From: G964020105 sp964020105
Lineage (GTDB): Bacteria; Pseudomonadota; Alphaproteobacteria; WRAU01; Hepatincolaceae
DNA length: 64,000 nt
Direction of reading: 5' to 3'
Assembly: GCA_964020105.1 (NCBI GenBank)
Contig: OZ026535.1
Span: 372,001-436,000 of the forward strand
Of this stretch, positions 43,565-50,686 are shown piece after piece. Below the pieces are notes generated by a model. The model saw only the letters and a program-made list of their open reading frames with translations, had not been told where the DNA came from and searched no databases. How positions within the stretch are numbered: position 1 is the first letter of the stretch; each line of letters starts with the position of its first letter. A program made the translations under genes and the position numbers.

Positions 43565-44725
43565 ATGTCAAATTATTTACATGGTATAGAGGTAATAGAG
43601 GTAGATAGTGGGGGAAGAGTAGTAAGTAGTCCTTCAACTAGCGTAATAGGTGTTGTAGGAACAATGGAAGGTGTTGGAATAGAGGATAAGTTTCCGTTAA
43701 ACAAGCCGATATTAGTAACTAAGGTACAGCAAATAGCTGGAGTAACAGGAGGTACAGTAGCTGGAGCATTAAGAAGTATCTATAATCAGGCACAAGCAAT
43801 ATGCGTAGTAGTAAGAGTTAAAGGAGAGAGTAGTTCTTCTGAAACTCTAAAGAGTATGGCAGGAGATATTGCAAGTTATAGTGGAGTGTACGCATTACTT
43901 TTAGCGGAGGCAGAGGTTAAGGTTAAGCCAAAACTATTGGTAGCGCCATATTATTCATCCATCATAGAGGAAGGGAAAATAAGTAGATTGGTACATAACA
44001 TGATAGATGTTGCTGATAAACTAAGAGGAGTTGCTATAATTGAGGGGACGAATACGACTATGCAAGAAGTAATAGATGTTAGTAATCAACTTGGGAGTAC
44101 TAGATGTTATATGGTAGATCCGAGCTATGTACCAACATTTGATACTAAGGAAGGATTTGTAGGTAGTTCATCGATTGTAGCTGGTGTATTTGCAAAGAAT
44201 GATGTTGAGAAAGGTTTTTGGTGGAGTCCGTCTAACACTGAGGTAAAAGGAGTAACAGGACTAAGTAGACCGATAAGCTTCAATATCAGTGATAGAACAT
44301 GTGAGGCAAATTTATTGAATCAGAAAGGAATAGGAACTTTAGTATTTAGTGGAGGAGTTTATAAGCTGTGGGGGAATAGGAGTTTAAGTAAAGATAACAA
44401 GTGGCATTTTATAAATGTAAGGAGAGTTGTAGATACAGTATATGATGCAATTGATATGTCTATGGTATGGGCAATGGATAGACCATTTAGTAATAATTTA
44501 TTCCATGATATAGAAAGCAATTTACAGAACTACTTAAATAACTTGGTAGCCAGAGGAGCAATTTTAGGGGGTAAAGTATGGGTAGATACTGATGAAAATA
44601 ATGTAGGAACATATACAGAGGGTCAGCTTATAGTAAATTTTGATATTGAACCTGCAGCACCAGTAGAAAGATTAACCTTCAAAGCTTATAGAAATAATGA
44701 CTATGTAAAAGAGTTATTCAAATAA
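43565..44725 (+). CDS. Contractile tail sheath protein
   Basis: It forms the contracting outer tube. N-terminal YLHGIEVIEVDSGGRVVSSPSTSVIGVVGT is the family's opening (xHGVxVxEVxxGxRxI...ST.ViG.VGT). FPLNKPILVTKVQQIAG, SRPISFNISDRTCEANLLNQKGI and TLVFSGGVYKLWGNRSL...WHFINVRRVVDTVYDAI match the P2 FI/Mu L type. The end EPAAPVERLTFKAY is also typical. 386 aa, intact, strong AAGGAGG ribosome site. Codons are richer in AGG/GGA/ATA than in the baseplate genes upstream. Confidence 0.95.
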   Translation: MSNYLHGIEVIEVDSGGRVVSSPSTSVIGVVGTMEGVGIEDKFPLNKPILVTKVQQIAGVTGGTVAGALRSIYNQAQAICVVVRVKGESSSSETLKSMAGDIASYSGVYALLLAEAEVKVKPKLLVAPYYSSIIEEGKISRLVHNMIDVADKLRGVAIIEGTNTTMQEVIDVSNQLGSTRCYMVDPSYVPTFDTKEGFVGSSSIVAGVFAKNDVEKGFWWSPSNTEVKGVTGLSRPISFNISDRTCEANLLNQKGIGTLVFSGGVYKLWGNRSLSKDNKWHFINVRRVVDTVYDAIDMSMVWAMDRPFSNNLFHDIESNLQNYLNNLVARGAILGGKVWVDTDENNVGTYTEGQLIVNFDIEPAAPVERLTFKAYRNNDYVKELFK

Positions 44726-44756
44726 TAAAAATCAATAGACATAATAGGAGATAGTA

Positions 44757-45266
44757 ATGAGCAATATGATGCCAGCAATAATGAAAGATTTCAGGGTATA
44801 TTTAAACGGCAATGATACAGGAGCGAATGTATCTGAGATAGTGTTACCAAAGCTTACAGAAAAAATAGAAAGCATAAAGATGGGATATTTTACAGTGCCG
44901 ACAAAGATGGGTTTAGAGGCGATGGAAACAGAGATAACAATGTATCAGCATGATTTTGATACATTCATACAGTTAGGTCTTGTAAATAACACTACAGGTC
45001 AGATAATAACATTCAGAGGTTATCAAGACAATGGACAAGGCAGATTAGATAGTGTAATAGTTGCGATGAGAGGTGTATTTAAGGAGTTAGATTTAGGAAG
45101 TATTAAGAAGGGAGATATGTCAACACATAAGTTATCGGCTACATTAAATCATTTTTCATTCACATTAAATAACAAGGCATTGATAGTAGTAGAGCCTTTA
45201 ACAAATACGTACATATTAGGAGATGTTGATCAATTAAAATTGGTTAATAAGGCACTTGGTATATAG
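44757..45266 (+). CDS. Tail tube protein (P2 FII-like)
   Basis: Inner tube subunit. MMPAIMKDFRVYLNGNDTGANVSEIVLPKLTEKIESI is the standard start (xxPxxLKxFNVFxDGxxxxGxxxEVxLPKLxxKxExxxxGGM). The central METEITMYQHDFDTFIQLGL and the late STHKLSATLNHFSFTLNNKALIVVEPLTN fit FII proteins. Length (169 aa) is normal. It follows the sheath gene by 31 bp with GGAGATAG upstream of the ATG. Confidence 0.94.
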   Translation: MSNMMPAIMKDFRVYLNGNDTGANVSEIVLPKLTEKIESIKMGYFTVPTKMGLEAMETEITMYQHDFDTFIQLGLVNNTTGQIITFRGYQDNGQGRLDSVIVAMRGVFKELDLGSIKKGDMSTHKLSATLNHFSFTLNNKALIVVEPLTNTYILGDVDQLKLVNKALGI

Positions 45267-45397
45267 GTTATAAGTCTAACTAAGATTAATTGGGGAATAT
45301 ATCATATATAAAAATAAATTTTAATAATAAACTAAATTTAGATTATATATGAATATATACCCAGTTAAATATTCAATTAATAAGAAAGGAGAAAGCA

Positions 45398-45658
45398 ATG
45401 GAAGAGATAGTGGTATTAAAGAACTCAATTTTCATAGATGGAAAAGAAGTCAAAGAAGTAGCTATTCGCAAACCAAAAGTTGGAGATCTTAGGAGTGTAG
45501 GTTTTGGTAAAATAGACACAATAGATGAATTTATGAAACTTATTAATATTGTAAGCGTACCAAAATTGAACAATGCGGTTATGGATTCAATGGAATTGGA
45601 TGATTTTATACTGATACAAAATAAGATTTTAAGTTTTTTGCCACAACAGGATTCATAA
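45398..45658 (+). CDS. Tail assembly chaperone E (zero-frame product)
   Basis: The 86-aa product (MEEIVVLKNSIFIDGKEVKEVAIRKPKVGDLRS...) matches P2 gpE-like chaperones, whose usual start is xxxxITLxxPIxxxGxxxxxxxIRxPxxGDLR. It would bind the tape measure before tube assembly. It ends in SFLPQQDS just after a slippery heptamer at 45634-45640, which allows the longer E-E' product. AAGGAG precedes the ATG. Confidence 0.85.
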   Translation: MEEIVVLKNSIFIDGKEVKEVAIRKPKVGDLRSVGFGKIDTIDEFMKLINIVSVPKLNNAVMDSMELDDFILIQNKILSFLPQQDS

Positions 45659-45804
45659 ATAGAGAGATATTTATAGAATTAGTATCAGATTTATGTTTTT
45701 ATTACAAGTGGACATTAGAAAGTGTATATAACATGGATTTAGAAGATGCAATTACATATAGGAATAAAATTGAAGAGAAGTTAAAAAATAGTTCCATATT
45801 GTAG
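45398..45804 (+). CDS. Tail assembly chaperone E-E' made by -1 frameshift
   Basis: If ribosomes slip back one base at T-TTT-TTG (45634-45640), the frame continues GCC ACA ACA GGA..., giving ATTGFINREIFIELVSDLCFYYKWTLESVYNMDLEDAITYRNKIEEKL to TAG at 45802-45804. The added 55 residues carry the E' pattern (hydrophobic helix, WxxxxVxxMxxxxxxxY). The E' frame has no start codon of its own in the right place and is intact, which argues for selected frameshifting. The fusion would be about 134 aa. Between the tube and tape measure genes this is the conserved layout of P2-like tails. Confidence 0.78.
45634..45640 (+). promoter_or_regulatory. Slippery heptamer T-TTT-TTG for programmed -1 frameshift
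   Basis: The zero-frame codons are AGT TTT TTG; both tRNAs can re-pair one base back on TTT TTT. T TTT TTG is a known slippery type for P2-like E/E' genes. The zero-frame stop comes 15 bp later and the -1 frame is open for another 54 codons. Confidence 0.75.
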
Positions 45805-45849
45805 AGTGTTTGCATTTAATTATGTTTAAATTTATATCATATTTTACTT

Positions 45850-45890
45850 TAGGAGAAAGGAAGCATAGGTTTTTTTCTCCTATTTTTTTT
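45850..45890 (+). terminator. Rho-independent terminator after the E/E' gene
   Basis: TAGGAGAAA and TTTCTCCTA form a 9-bp stem around a 15-nt loop, followed by eight T. It lies 45 bp past the E' stop, so it would end the operon before the tape measure region; the tape measure must then have its own promoter or depend on read-through. Confidence 0.8.
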
Positions 45891-47036
45891 GCATTTACAT
45901 ATGCTAGTAATATGAGAAACTGATTGAGAAGTAAAATATTATAAGGTGTGTAATAAGATAATAATGTATCTAAAAGGTGACAAAGTAGGTTTGTATCTTT
46001 AAAATTAAGATGTTTAATGATTGTAATTTAACATATATCTTTAATATTTTTATTTTTAATGTTTAGTAGTTAAAATAGGGAAGATAAAGGAAGAGATTAG
46101 ATATGATATCAGAGATTATGATGGCACTAATATATCTAATAAGTTGAACTTATTTAGTTTCACTAATAATAATGCAAATAGTTATAACAGATATGATAAG
46201 AAAATGAAGAGGAGGTTAGGGTTAGGGGGAGTAAGAAGAAAATAAGGGTATTGCAAAAGTGTACAAAATAGTATATAATAAGGAGTTAGCTGGTAGTTAA
46301 AATTCAAGTTAAATTTATTATGGTATAGCTGTTGCAGTAAGTTTGCAGTAGGGAGCATTGGTTAATTTTTTTCTAGTTCAGTTTTAAGAATATCTCTGTG
46401 AGCTTCGTGAGGATTTATTTTCAAATAATTTAATTTTTCAATTAATATTTTTCGGTTTAATCAAAATAATTATTTTCTTTTTTTAGAAACTGTGTTCAGG
46501 GTACTAGATTAGTAGGCGGGAGCAAGAAGGGAGAGGTTTACTAAAGTTACTAAAAGCAAGGTGAAAATCATTTCAAGGTTGCTTGGGGTGATAAGAATGC
46601 TAGTACTGAGGTAGCGGGATTCGCAAAAGAAGGGGGAAAATTTATTTATTATTTAAAGTGAAAATAGATTTGGATGGCAGAGGATCTAGGTAGAAAGAAA
46701 CAAAAACAAAGAATGAGTAAAAATCAACAAACAAAAAATTCGCAAATAATAGATTTCAAGGGATTAAATTCGCAAAAAATGAATTTAATTAGAGGCTCAT
46801 CCCTATCCATGAAGAAGCAATGGAAGTAGGGTGATTTTGCCCTTTCCAAGCGCTGTTCTCAGTAGTTTCATAGTATGAGTTGCAGGGTGGCAGGGGTTCT
46901 CTCTCTCTTCCAGTGATTGGTTTAACCTCTTCCCCCACCCTTTTGTTTCCCCTCCAATTCTTCTCTGTTTACAAGGTTTTTGTTGAATTTCAATAGCAAA
47001 AGGAGGTGGGTCACCTCCAGAGAAATATGTCTAAAT
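45891..47036. other. Scrambled phage remnants between tail chaperone and tape measure copy
   Basis: No intact gene. Fragments of coding quality appear, for example near 46080-46245 (EEIRYDIRDYDGTNISNKLN..., ending MKRRLGLGGVRRK) and near 46600-46680 (GFAKEGGKF, and KVKIDLDG, which resembles the tape measure C terminus IKIDVNG). At 46925-46980 the strand bias flips to pyrimidine-rich, as if an inverted piece had been inserted. A perfect hairpin GGAGGTG-GGT-CACCTCC lies at 47002-47018. This looks like rearranged phage DNA. Confidence 0.5.
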
Positions 47037-47841
47037 AAGGGGATGGAGGGAGTGAGGGCGTTCAGCAGGAGAGCTGGAGGAGCTGCAGTTGCGGGAGGCA
47101 AAGCGGTAGGCGGTGCTGCAGTTGCGGGAGGCAAAGCGGTAGGCGGTGCTGCAGTTGCGGGAGGCAAAGCGGTAGGCGGTGCTGCAGTTGCGGGAGGCAA
47201 AGCGGTAGGAGGAGTAGTAAGAGCTGGAGGATTAATGGCGTGGAAGGGAGGTAAAGCGGTAGTGGGAGGAGCCATAGGTGGAGCGAAATGGCTAGGTAGC
47301 GGACTGGGTAAGTTAATGAAGTACATAAGTAGCATGAAGGTACTAAATGTAGTGATGAGGGTAGCAAGTATAATAGGAGGTATATTCAACGCGGTAATGC
47401 TGGCTAATCCGATAGGATTGATAGTGTTAGGAGTGGCGCTAGCGGTGGGAGCGATAATATTATTCATAGCGTATTTTGATGAGATAGCGGCGGTGTGCGG
47501 CAAGGTATTTAGTTGGATAGGGAAGGTATTTAAGGGTACATTTAGCGCGATAGTGAAGGGAGTTAAGGCGTATTTTAGGTTTGTGATAGGAGTATTTAAG
47601 GGTATAGGAAGGGTAGTGAGTATAGTATTTGGATTTATCAAGAAGGTGGTGATGGGATATTTTAGGTTTGTGATAGGGGTATTTAGGGGTATATGGAATG
47701 TAGTTAGTGGAGTATGGGAGAGCATATGGGGGATGTATAAGTGGTGTGATAGAGAGGTTAAAGGAGTGTTTGGCGCCATTTTTTGATTCTCTAGATAAGA
47801 TAGGGGTGTGGTTAGGACTGAAGGGAGAGAAGAAGATAGAG
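47037..47841 (+). pseudogene. Truncated, frameshifted copy of the tape measure gene
   Basis: The segment is nearly identical to 51335-52039 in the full tape measure gene. It begins mid-gene at AAGGGGATGGAGGG and ends at GAAGATAGAG, so both ends are missing. It carries three extra 33-bp units (AAVAGGKAVGG) and one extra G in a G run near 47729 (five G against four), which shifts the frame and gives an early stop at 47784-47786. An upstream ATG (46980) gives a 268-codon open frame, but this N terminus is not tape measure sequence. It is a partial duplication rather than a working gene. Confidence 0.85.
47082..47213 (+). repeat. Four tandem 33-bp units (AAVAGGKAVGG)
   Basis: Units start at 47082, 47115, 47148 and 47181, each GCTGCAGTTGCGGGAGGCAA plus 13 bp, encoding AAVAGGKAVGG. 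The full tape measure gene has a single unit at the same place (from about 51379). The units are essentially identical, which implies recent slippage or unequal crossing-over. Confidence 0.92.
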
Positions 47842-48045
47842 GTAAGAGAGGTAAGAATAATAGGGGTTATCTTCAACAGGATAATACAACACCCGCCTCC
47901 GTAGGGGATGTGTGTGTTGGGGGGAAAAGAGATGAGGAGGGTAATAAATAAAGTAAAAAAATAAGGGAAGTAAAAGAGAACTAAACAGTGGTAGGATAAT
48001 CCTCTCTCTGCCCTCTTTAAGGGAGGGGAAGTGTTGATAGATAAG

Positions 48046-49020
48046 TTAAAGGGGTTTATATTGAAGGAAGAAATAGAGGAAGAGAGCTATTGCAATAACG
48101 CCAGGAAGGATATAGGCCAAGTAATAAAGGGTTTTTTGCAAAGGAGAATAAGCGGCAACGCGAGCCTTACGAGCGGCAATAAGTTGCAAGCGTCGCTCTT
48201 TGCCCTTAGCATAATTTTCCTTAATTTGGCGTTTTGTATCAATATATTCTTCTTTAAGCTGTTGGACAGTTTTAGCATGCTCATCCTTCCGCAGAGCGTC
48301 CTTAGCGGCGATGTCGGCCTTTTTCGCAGCGTCCTTAGCCCTTCTTTCAGCTTTTTCAGCTTCCCACTTAGCGTCAGCTTTTGCCCTTCTTTCAGCTATT
48401 TCAACGTCCATGGCTGCCATCTTCGCCTTATATCTAGCCTTCCTCTCTGCCTTCTCAATCTTCCAGGCCTCGTCCTCGGCCAACTTCTTAGCCTTCCAGG
48501 CCTCGTCCTCGGCCAACTTCTTAGCCTTCCAGGCCTCGTCCTTGGCCTTGCGTTTAGCGTCCAAGGCCTCTTTCTTGGCTGCATGTTCTTCAGGAGTATC
48601 AGAAATAATATTCAGTAAAATTAAAAGCAAAGTCATAATTAAAAAAACAGCAACCGATATATAGAAGGCGTAATAGAGCAAAATAATAATAGCAGCAATG
48701 CTTGCTAAAAGAATAGAGCAATTAAGTTGAAAGGGGTTTTTTTTCTTAGCTGCTTCGCATCTATTGTAGAGAAAAGGGAACCATTTAGCTACTGGGGCTA
48801 AAGTTTTAGGATGTTCCTCAAATAAGCCATCAAAGAAGGCACCAAGACAAGCCCAGGCAAAAAAAGAGTAGGTATAAACAAAAACATTGTGTAGGGAGTT
48901 AGGGGAGGCATTAGGTGAAATTTCAACAGCTAAAGCGACAGCAAGATTTCCAAAGCTGTGACCGAAAATAATTAGTACAAGATTGAAATAGAAAGGAATG
49001 GTAAAGCTAATGACATTCAT
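48046..49020 (-). CDS. Membrane protein with Lys/Ala/Glu coiled coil, copy 1
   Basis: No family is recognised. The N-terminal 145 residues hold about four hydrophobic segments (ISFTIPFYFNLVLIIFG; VYTYSFFAWACLGAFFDG; CSILLASIAAIIILLYYAF; VFLIMTLLLILLNII). About 130 residues of charged coiled coil follow, built on the 11-residue unit EAWKAKKLAED (two full copies and derivatives such as AERRAKADAKW). The protein ends with one hydrophobic hairpin (LYYLAYILPGVIAIALFLYFFLQ). It lies on the strand opposite to the tail genes and has much higher GC in the coiled-coil part. A moron-like cargo gene is plausible. Translation start ATG 49020 has AGG eight bases upstream. Confidence 0.7.
   Translation of the reverse strand: MNVISFTIPFYFNLVLIIFGHSFGNLAVALAVEISPNASPNSLHNVFVYTYSFFAWACLGAFFDGLFEEHPKTLAPVAKWFPFLYNRCEAAKKKNPFQLNCSILLASIAAIIILLYYAFYISVAVFLIMTLLLILLNIISDTPEEHAAKKEALDAKRKAKDEAWKAKKLAEDEAWKAKKLAEDEAWKIEKAERKARYKAKMAAMDVEIAERRAKADAKWEAEKAERRAKDAAKKADIAAKDALRKDEHAKTVQQLKEEYIDTKRQIKENYAKGKERRLQLIAARKARVAAYSPLQKTLYYLAYILPGVIAIALFLYFFLQYKPL
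48465..48545 (-). repeat. 33-bp repeats encoding EAWKAKKLAED (copy 1)
   Basis: Two complete 33-bp units and part of a third lie in tandem, read on the minus strand. The same unit is present three times, plus a partial, in the neighbouring gene (about 49857-49973). Confidence 0.8.
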
Positions 49021-49174
49021 AAGAACAACCTATGGTTAGTAAAACACCAATAGAATTTAACATAAAAGGAGATAGGAATGCAAGAGATAAAACTAGAATA
49101 AGGGAGGAGGTAAGGTTTTAACATAAGCTTCTCCATGGGTAGAGAGAGAGGAGGGGTTATGATTAAAGAAAAGA

Positions 49175-49256
49175 AAGATTCGCAAAAGGCGAATCTTGGT
49201 AGGCAGGGGTTCTGCTAAAGCCCCCCCCCCCCCCGCACTGCGGGGGGGGGGGGGGG
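49175..49256. repeat. Three-hairpin block with poly(C)14/poly(G)15 palindrome
   Basis: In order: AAGATTCGC/GCGAATCTT (49175-49197), GCAG-GGGTT-CTGC (about 49203-49215), then fourteen C (49221-49234), GC-ACT-GC, and fifteen G (49242-49256), a 16-bp GC stem with a 3-nt loop. Such a block is extreme in this AT-rich sequence. It lies about 200 bp upstream of the minus-strand gene at 48046-49020. A near-identical block is at 50548-50625. Homopolymer lengths may vary in the population or be misread. Confidence 0.85.
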
Positions 49257-49386
49257 ATAATAAAATAAAGTAACAAAATAAAACAACAATAGTAAAAAAT
49301 AAAGGAAGTAAAAGAGAACTAAACAGTGGTAGGATAATCCCCTCTTTACCCCCTTCCTATGGGGGGGGGTAGAAGTAGGGTTTAAG

Positions 49387-50394
49387 TTAAAGGGGTTTAT
49401 ATTGAAGGAAGAAATAGAGGAAGAGAGCTATTGCAATAACGCCAGGAAGGATATAGGCCAAGTAATAAAGGGTTTTTTGCAAAGGAGAATAAGCAGCAAC
49501 ACGAGCCTTACGAGCGGCAATAAGTTGCAAGCGTCGCTCTTTGCCCTTAGCATAATTTTCCTTAATTTGGCGTTTTGTATCAATATATTCTTCTTTAAGC
49601 TGTTGGACAGTTTTAGCATGCTCATCCTTCCGCAGAGCGTCCCTGGCAGCAATTTTAGCTTTTTTCTCAGCCTCCTTAGAGTTCCACTCAGCGTCCTTAG
49701 CGGCGATGGCGGCCTTTTTCGCAGCGTCCTTAGCCCTTCTTTCAGCTTTTTCAGCTTCCCACTTAGCGTCAGCTTTTGCCCTTCTTTCAGCTATTTCAAC
49801 GTCCATGGCTGCCATCTTCGCCTTATATCTAGCCTTCCTCTCTGCCTTCTCAATCTTCCAGGCCTCGTCCTCGGCCAACTTCTTAGCCTTCCAGGCCTCG
49901 TCCTCGGCCAACTTCTTAGCCTTCCAGGCCTCGTCCTCGGCCAACTTCTTAGCCTTCCAGGCCTCGTCCTTGGCCTTGCGTTTAGCGTCCTTGGCTTCCA
50001 TTTCTCCAGGTTTAGGGACAAAAAGAAGAACTATAATCCATAGAACCCCAAAGAGCAAAATAATAATCATAGAGATATAGAATTCATAAGAATATAAGAA
50101 GGCGGCAGTAGGTAAAGTAGCTAAAAAGAAAGAAAAAAGGTTTGAACCACTAGCATCTGCTTCTAAATCTTCGCGGTAAAGGAAAGGAAACACTTTATAA
50201 AATATTTTCCAAGCAAAAGGAAAAGCTTTAAAAGTATTATCTAAGGAAATAGCGATAGTTAGGTAGAACCAGAAAGAGAAGAAATAAACGAAGGCATAAG
50301 TATTCCAAGGGGGAGAGAAGAAGCTAGCCAAATCATTACCAAGAACGTAAGCTGCAGGTATAACAGCAAGGACTTTAAAGAAACCAATATTCAT
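49387..50394 (-). CDS. Membrane protein with Lys/Ala/Glu coiled coil, copy 2
   Basis: Tandem paralogue of the gene at 48046. The N-terminal 150 residues have about four different membrane segments (FFKVLAVIPAAYVLGNDLASFF; TYAFVYFFSFWFYLTIAISL; LFSFFLATLPTAAFLYSYEFY; MIIILLFGVLWIIVLLFVP). The coiled coil has three full EAWKAKKLAED units plus a partial, and a longer KKAAIAAKDAEWNSKEAEKKAKIAARDAL section than copy 1. The last 95 residues are identical in both, including the C-terminal hydrophobic hairpin. Same upstream region and start context. No family recognised. The variable front and fixed back suggest diversifying recombination. Confidence 0.7.
   Translation of the reverse strand: MNIGFFKVLAVIPAAYVLGNDLASFFSPPWNTYAFVYFFSFWFYLTIAISLDNTFKAFPFAWKIFYKVFPFLYREDLEADASGSNLFSFFLATLPTAAFLYSYEFYISMIIILLFGVLWIIVLLFVPKPGEMEAKDAKRKAKDEAWKAKKLAEDEAWKAKKLAEDEAWKAKKLAEDEAWKIEKAERKARYKAKMAAMDVEIAERRAKADAKWEAEKAERRAKDAAKKAAIAAKDAEWNSKEAEKKAKIAARDALRKDEHAKTVQQLKEEYIDTKRQIKENYAKGKERRLQLIAARKARVAAYSPLQKTLYYLAYILPGVIAIALFLYFFLQYKPL
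49857..49973 (-). repeat. 33-bp repeats encoding EAWKAKKLAED (copy 2)
   Basis: Three complete units and part of a fourth, read on the minus strand. This is one unit more than in the paralogue, so the coiled coil differs in length by whole 11-residue steps. Confidence 0.8.
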
Positions 50395-50547
50395 AAGAAC
50401 AACCTATGGTTAGTGAAATACCAATAGAATTTAACATAAAAGGAGATAGGAATGCAAGAGATAAAACTAGAATAAGGGAGAGGTAAGGTTTTAACATAAG
50501 CTTCTTCTTAGAGAGATAGAGAGGATGTGGTTATGATTAAAAAAGGA

Positions 50548-50625
50548 AAGATTCGCAAAAGGCGAATCTTAGTAGGCAGGGGTTTCTGCTAATCCCCCCC
50601 CCCCCGCATTGCGGGGGGGGGGGGG
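50548..50625. repeat. Three-hairpin block with poly(C)12/poly(G)13 palindrome
   Basis: AAGATTCGC/GCGAATCTT (50548-50570), a small GCAG/CTGC stem, then twelve C (50594-50605), GCATTGC and thirteen G (50613-50625). It lies 61 bp before the tape measure ATG and about 150-230 bp upstream of the minus-strand gene at 49387-50394, so it sits between two divergent genes. Tract lengths differ from the sister block by two bases each. Confidence 0.85.
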
Positions 50626-50686
50626 ATAATAAAATAAAGTAACAAAATAAAACAACAATAGTAAAAAATAAAGGAAGTAAAAAAAA

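Larger units (their letters stand above)
47926..50640. repeat. Two tandem copies of a ~1.37-kb unit, each with one minus-strand gene
   Basis: The sequence from about 47,926 to 49,260 is repeated from about 49,257 to 50,640 with an offset of 1373-1374 bp (compare AAGAACAACCTATGGTTAGT at 49021 and 50395). Each unit has a GGAAGTAAAA...CAGTGGTAGGATAATCC junction on the left, a minus-strand gene, a shared ~200-bp upstream region and a three-hairpin block ending in a poly(C)/poly(G) palindrome. The 5' parts of the two genes (membrane segments) differ, while their 3' parts and all flanks are close to identical. Confidence 0.85.

Noticed and set aside
47082..47213. CRISPR array
   Set aside because: The 33-bp units are directly adjacent without spacers and code for protein in frame.
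46922..47779. Long minus-strand open frame (Pro/Thr/Leu-rich) opposite the tape measure copy
   Set aside because: It is the antisense shadow of purine-rich tape measure sequence; the same shadow appears opposite the full gene at 51088-52371, and its low-complexity composition is not protein-like.
49402..50043. Plus-strand open frame through the coiled-coil gene with Leu/Pro/Gly repeats
   Set aside because: The repeats mirror the 33-bp units of the minus-strand gene. No ribosome site, and the sister frame at 48031 breaks at a different place.
49175..50625. Group II intron, retron or diversity-generating retroelement
   Set aside because: No reverse transcriptase, template/variable repeat pair with A-biased changes, or intron domain V was seen.
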